Below, piece by piece: positions 31,415 to 32,459 of a stretch of 32,459 nucleotides of DNA; the first letter of the stretch is position 1, and each line of letters begins with the position of its first letter. The stretch is from IMG/VR virus record IMGVR_UViG_3300036859_001050, positions 1-32,459 of that record; one strand, 5' to 3'. Below the pieces are notes generated by a model. The model was not told the DNA's origin. It did not search any database and was given only the letters and a program-made list of their open reading frames with translations. The position numbers and the translations under genes were made by a program. The DNA comes from a virus.

Positions 31415-31561
31415 CTAGTCGCGTGCTTCGCTGACTGTTAGCAGGCGGGCGGATCGAGCCGCACTGATCGCCGTGCTGGTGCGCAACGCGCTCGGCACGC
31501 CATCCTTACCAAGCACGGGGCAATGAACTGGCCGAGTAAGGAATGAGACTGTCTCATGCAT
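31415..31561 (-). CDS. Possible small protein, 48 aa
   Basis: MHETVSFLTRPVHCPVLGKD begins the frame, with a basic end (ISAARSARLLTVSEARD). Its ATG at 31561 overlaps the upstream stop by 8 nt, so coupling is possible. The frame could extend to 31603. No family is recognised; the region is GC-rich and the coding status is uncertain. Confidence 0.35.
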   Translation of the reverse strand: MHETVSFLTRPVHCPVLGKDGVPSALRTSTAISAARSARLLTVSEARD

Positions 31562-31898
31562 TGGGAGCTTGGTCGTAGGGTCTGGAAGGTATGAATGTTG
31601 CATTCGTGATGGTCTGCATCCTCTTGAGTTTTGATTGCATCGATGCGTGGATCAGCAGAAATTTTTCTTCGATGAGAATCCAGTAGAAGTACCGCCCATC
31701 GCGCTTAGATTCAATGAGAACAACACCATCTCTGACTGCATACTTGAAGTGCAGACCCTGAAAGCTGGCAAGTGTTGGAAATGCGCCAGTGAGCTTTCGG
31801 AATGCATTTGTGACATCATCCGTTGGGAGTGTTTCTTGCCTGTGAAATGGAGCGGATGAATCCGTCATGGCTTTGCAGGAGCTTCGGTAGGTGTTCAT
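31554..31898 (-). CDS. Hypothetical protein, 114 aa
   Basis: MNTYRSSCKAMTDSSAPFHR begins the protein. A core with aromatic strands (FKYAVRDGVVLIESKRDGRY, FYWILIEEKFLLIHA) suggests a small beta fold, followed by a basic helix. I do not recognise it. ATG 31898 follows the HTH stop with no gap (TGAATG). It lies in the small regulatory-type block before terminase. Confidence 0.6.
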   Translation of the reverse strand: MNTYRSSCKAMTDSSAPFHRQETLPTDDVTNAFRKLTGAFPTLASFQGLHFKYAVRDGVVLIESKRDGRYFYWILIEEKFLLIHASMQSKLKRMQTITNATFIPSRPYDQAPNA

Positions 31899-32126
31899 TC
31901 AGGGTGCCTTCTTCCTGCTGAATCGTTTGCGCACAAAATCTTCGGCATCCGACTTCTTGATTCTCCACAAATTCAGGCGGCCTCCGTCTGGTTTGAAATT
32001 CGCGCTGGGAAGTTCCCCTGACTGGAGGAACCTCACAAGGGTTCTCTTGCCCACAGGAATGATCTTTGAATCAATTAATTCCTGTAATGATAGAAATTCG
32101 CCGGAAGTGTCGGTAGTTGCCCGCAT
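31899..32126 (-). CDS. HTH (excisionase-like) DNA-binding protein
   Basis: A 75-residue protein. EFLSLQELIDSKIIPVGKRT is the first helix pair, LVRFLQSGELPSANFKPDGG the recognition helix and wing, and WRIKKSDAEDFVRKRFSRKK a basic terminal helix. It matches the helix_turn_helix_17 pattern. ATG 32126 is chosen; a TATAAT lies about 14 nt upstream (32145-32140), and TGC array E overlaps the -35 area, so it may regulate its own gene. The transcript would be nearly leaderless. Confidence 0.7.
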   Translation of the reverse strand: MRATTDTSGEFLSLQELIDSKIIPVGKRTLVRFLQSGELPSANFKPDGGRLNLWRIKKSDAEDFVRKRFSRKKAP

Positions 32127-32146
32127 GGATTTATACTGGATTATAA

Positions 32147-32170
32147 TGCTATACTTTGCAATACTTTGCA
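32147..32170. repeat. TGC array E upstream of HTH gene
   Basis: TGC at 32147, 32157 and 32167, exactly 10 bp apart (ACTTTGCAAT then ACTTTGCATA). It overlaps the minus-strand TATAAT at one end and lies where a -35 would be. A 16-mer continuing from the last unit (32166-32181) recurs inverted at 2362-2377. Confidence 0.7.
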
Positions 32171-32198
32171 TATATAAATCATTGACACCGGCAACCTG

Positions 32199-32459
32199 TT
32201 ATTGATCTGAAATACTATCTCTGAACTCATCGCGCTCGTATTTTTCCTCAGCCGTAAGCTGTCTTTGCATATCGCCTCTGTCATTCACGAACCCCGCGAT
32301 CTCTCCAAAAATGATGCGCGCTTTGTTATGGAATTTTCTGCTCTTGCAGCAGTTGAGGAACACCGTGATTTTGCGCTGTAGCTTCTCCCTATCCTCTTTC
32401 GAGAGCCTTCCCGCCTGCCGCACGGTCTTCTCTGCATATGCCTCGTCTGTGAATTCCAT
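32199..32459 (-). CDS. Hypothetical protein, 86 aa, at window edge
   Basis: MEFTDEAYAEKTVRQAGRLS begins the frame with the ATG at the last three bases of the window, so it could start further out if the molecule is linear and longer. It is helical and basic with a CC pair (FLNCCKSRKFHNKARIIFGE) and an acidic tail. No family is recognised. If the ends join, it would follow the packaging-like gene at 1-357 with TGAATG coupling. Confidence 0.55.
   Translation of the reverse strand: MEFTDEAYAEKTVRQAGRLSKEDREKLQRKITVFLNCCKSRKFHNKARIIFGEIAGFVNDRGDMQRQLTAEEKYERDEFRDSISDQ

Noticed and set aside
31415-31560. tRNA-like GC-rich stretch with a GCGG...CCGC arm
   Set aside because: No complete cloverleaf, anticodon arm or CCA could be assembled on either strand.

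Overview
The window looks like the genome, or nearly the genome, of a long-tailed (siphovirus-type) dsDNA phage or prophage. It has terminase, portal, minor head, scaffold, major capsid, connectors, tail tube, tail chaperone, a 998-residue tape measure, distal tail proteins, a collar/fibre protein, holin and endolysin, all in the usual order on the minus strand (about 31.3 kb down to 6.6 kb). One short operon runs on the plus strand (3893-6628). I place 45 likely genes. No integrase, helicase, primase or DNA polymerase was recognised. The two ends fit together: the last minus-strand gene at the left edge stops at base 1, and the right edge is the start codon of another minus-strand gene. If joined they give a TGA-ATG junction like the one at 31899/31898, so the window may be a complete circular molecule of about 32.5 kb.

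The host is uncertain. The standard code is used (TGA is a stop), GC is intermediate, and purine-rich Shine-Dalgarno sites are essentially missing; many genes have pyrimidine-rich leaders instead. A TrmB-type regulator is present. This would suit a poorly studied, metagenome-derived bacterium (a Patescibacteria/CPR-type host is one possibility), but nothing here proves it.

Layout, read along the minus strand from the central control region (3514-3892). The first block holds an excisionase-like HTH protein, TrmB, a second small HTH protein, a 108-residue unknown, a ParB-domain/DNA methyltransferase fusion and a small packaging-like protein. Across the putative junction come an 86-residue unknown, a third HTH protein, two small unknowns, terminase small and large subunits, portal, a small membrane protein, minor head protein, scaffold, capsid and accessory head proteins, and the adaptor and head-closure proteins. 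A five-gene block that includes an 827-residue protein with about 28 copies of a 14-residue repeat is inserted before the HK97-gp10-like and tail-terminator genes. Then follow tail tube, chaperone, tape measure, Dit-like, hub-like and collar proteins, and the lysis genes. The plus operon carries a putative annealing protein with a PD-(D/E)XK exonuclease (a recombination pair), then a stand-alone response-regulator receiver domain and a small unknown.

Two dispersed regulatory designs stand out. (1) At least six intergenic gaps hold a promoter-like element, four with a clear -35 and -10 exactly 17 nt apart, followed by a GC-rich hairpin with a T-run that lies directly before the next start codon, i.e. 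promoter, then terminator-like hairpin, then gene. (2) Five other upstream regions carry arrays of TGC(A) spaced 10 bp apart, one per helical turn. Together these two element types precede eleven transcription units. In addition, a 12-G tract sits between -35-like and -10-like hexamers ahead of the receiver-domain gene, as in phase-variable promoters.
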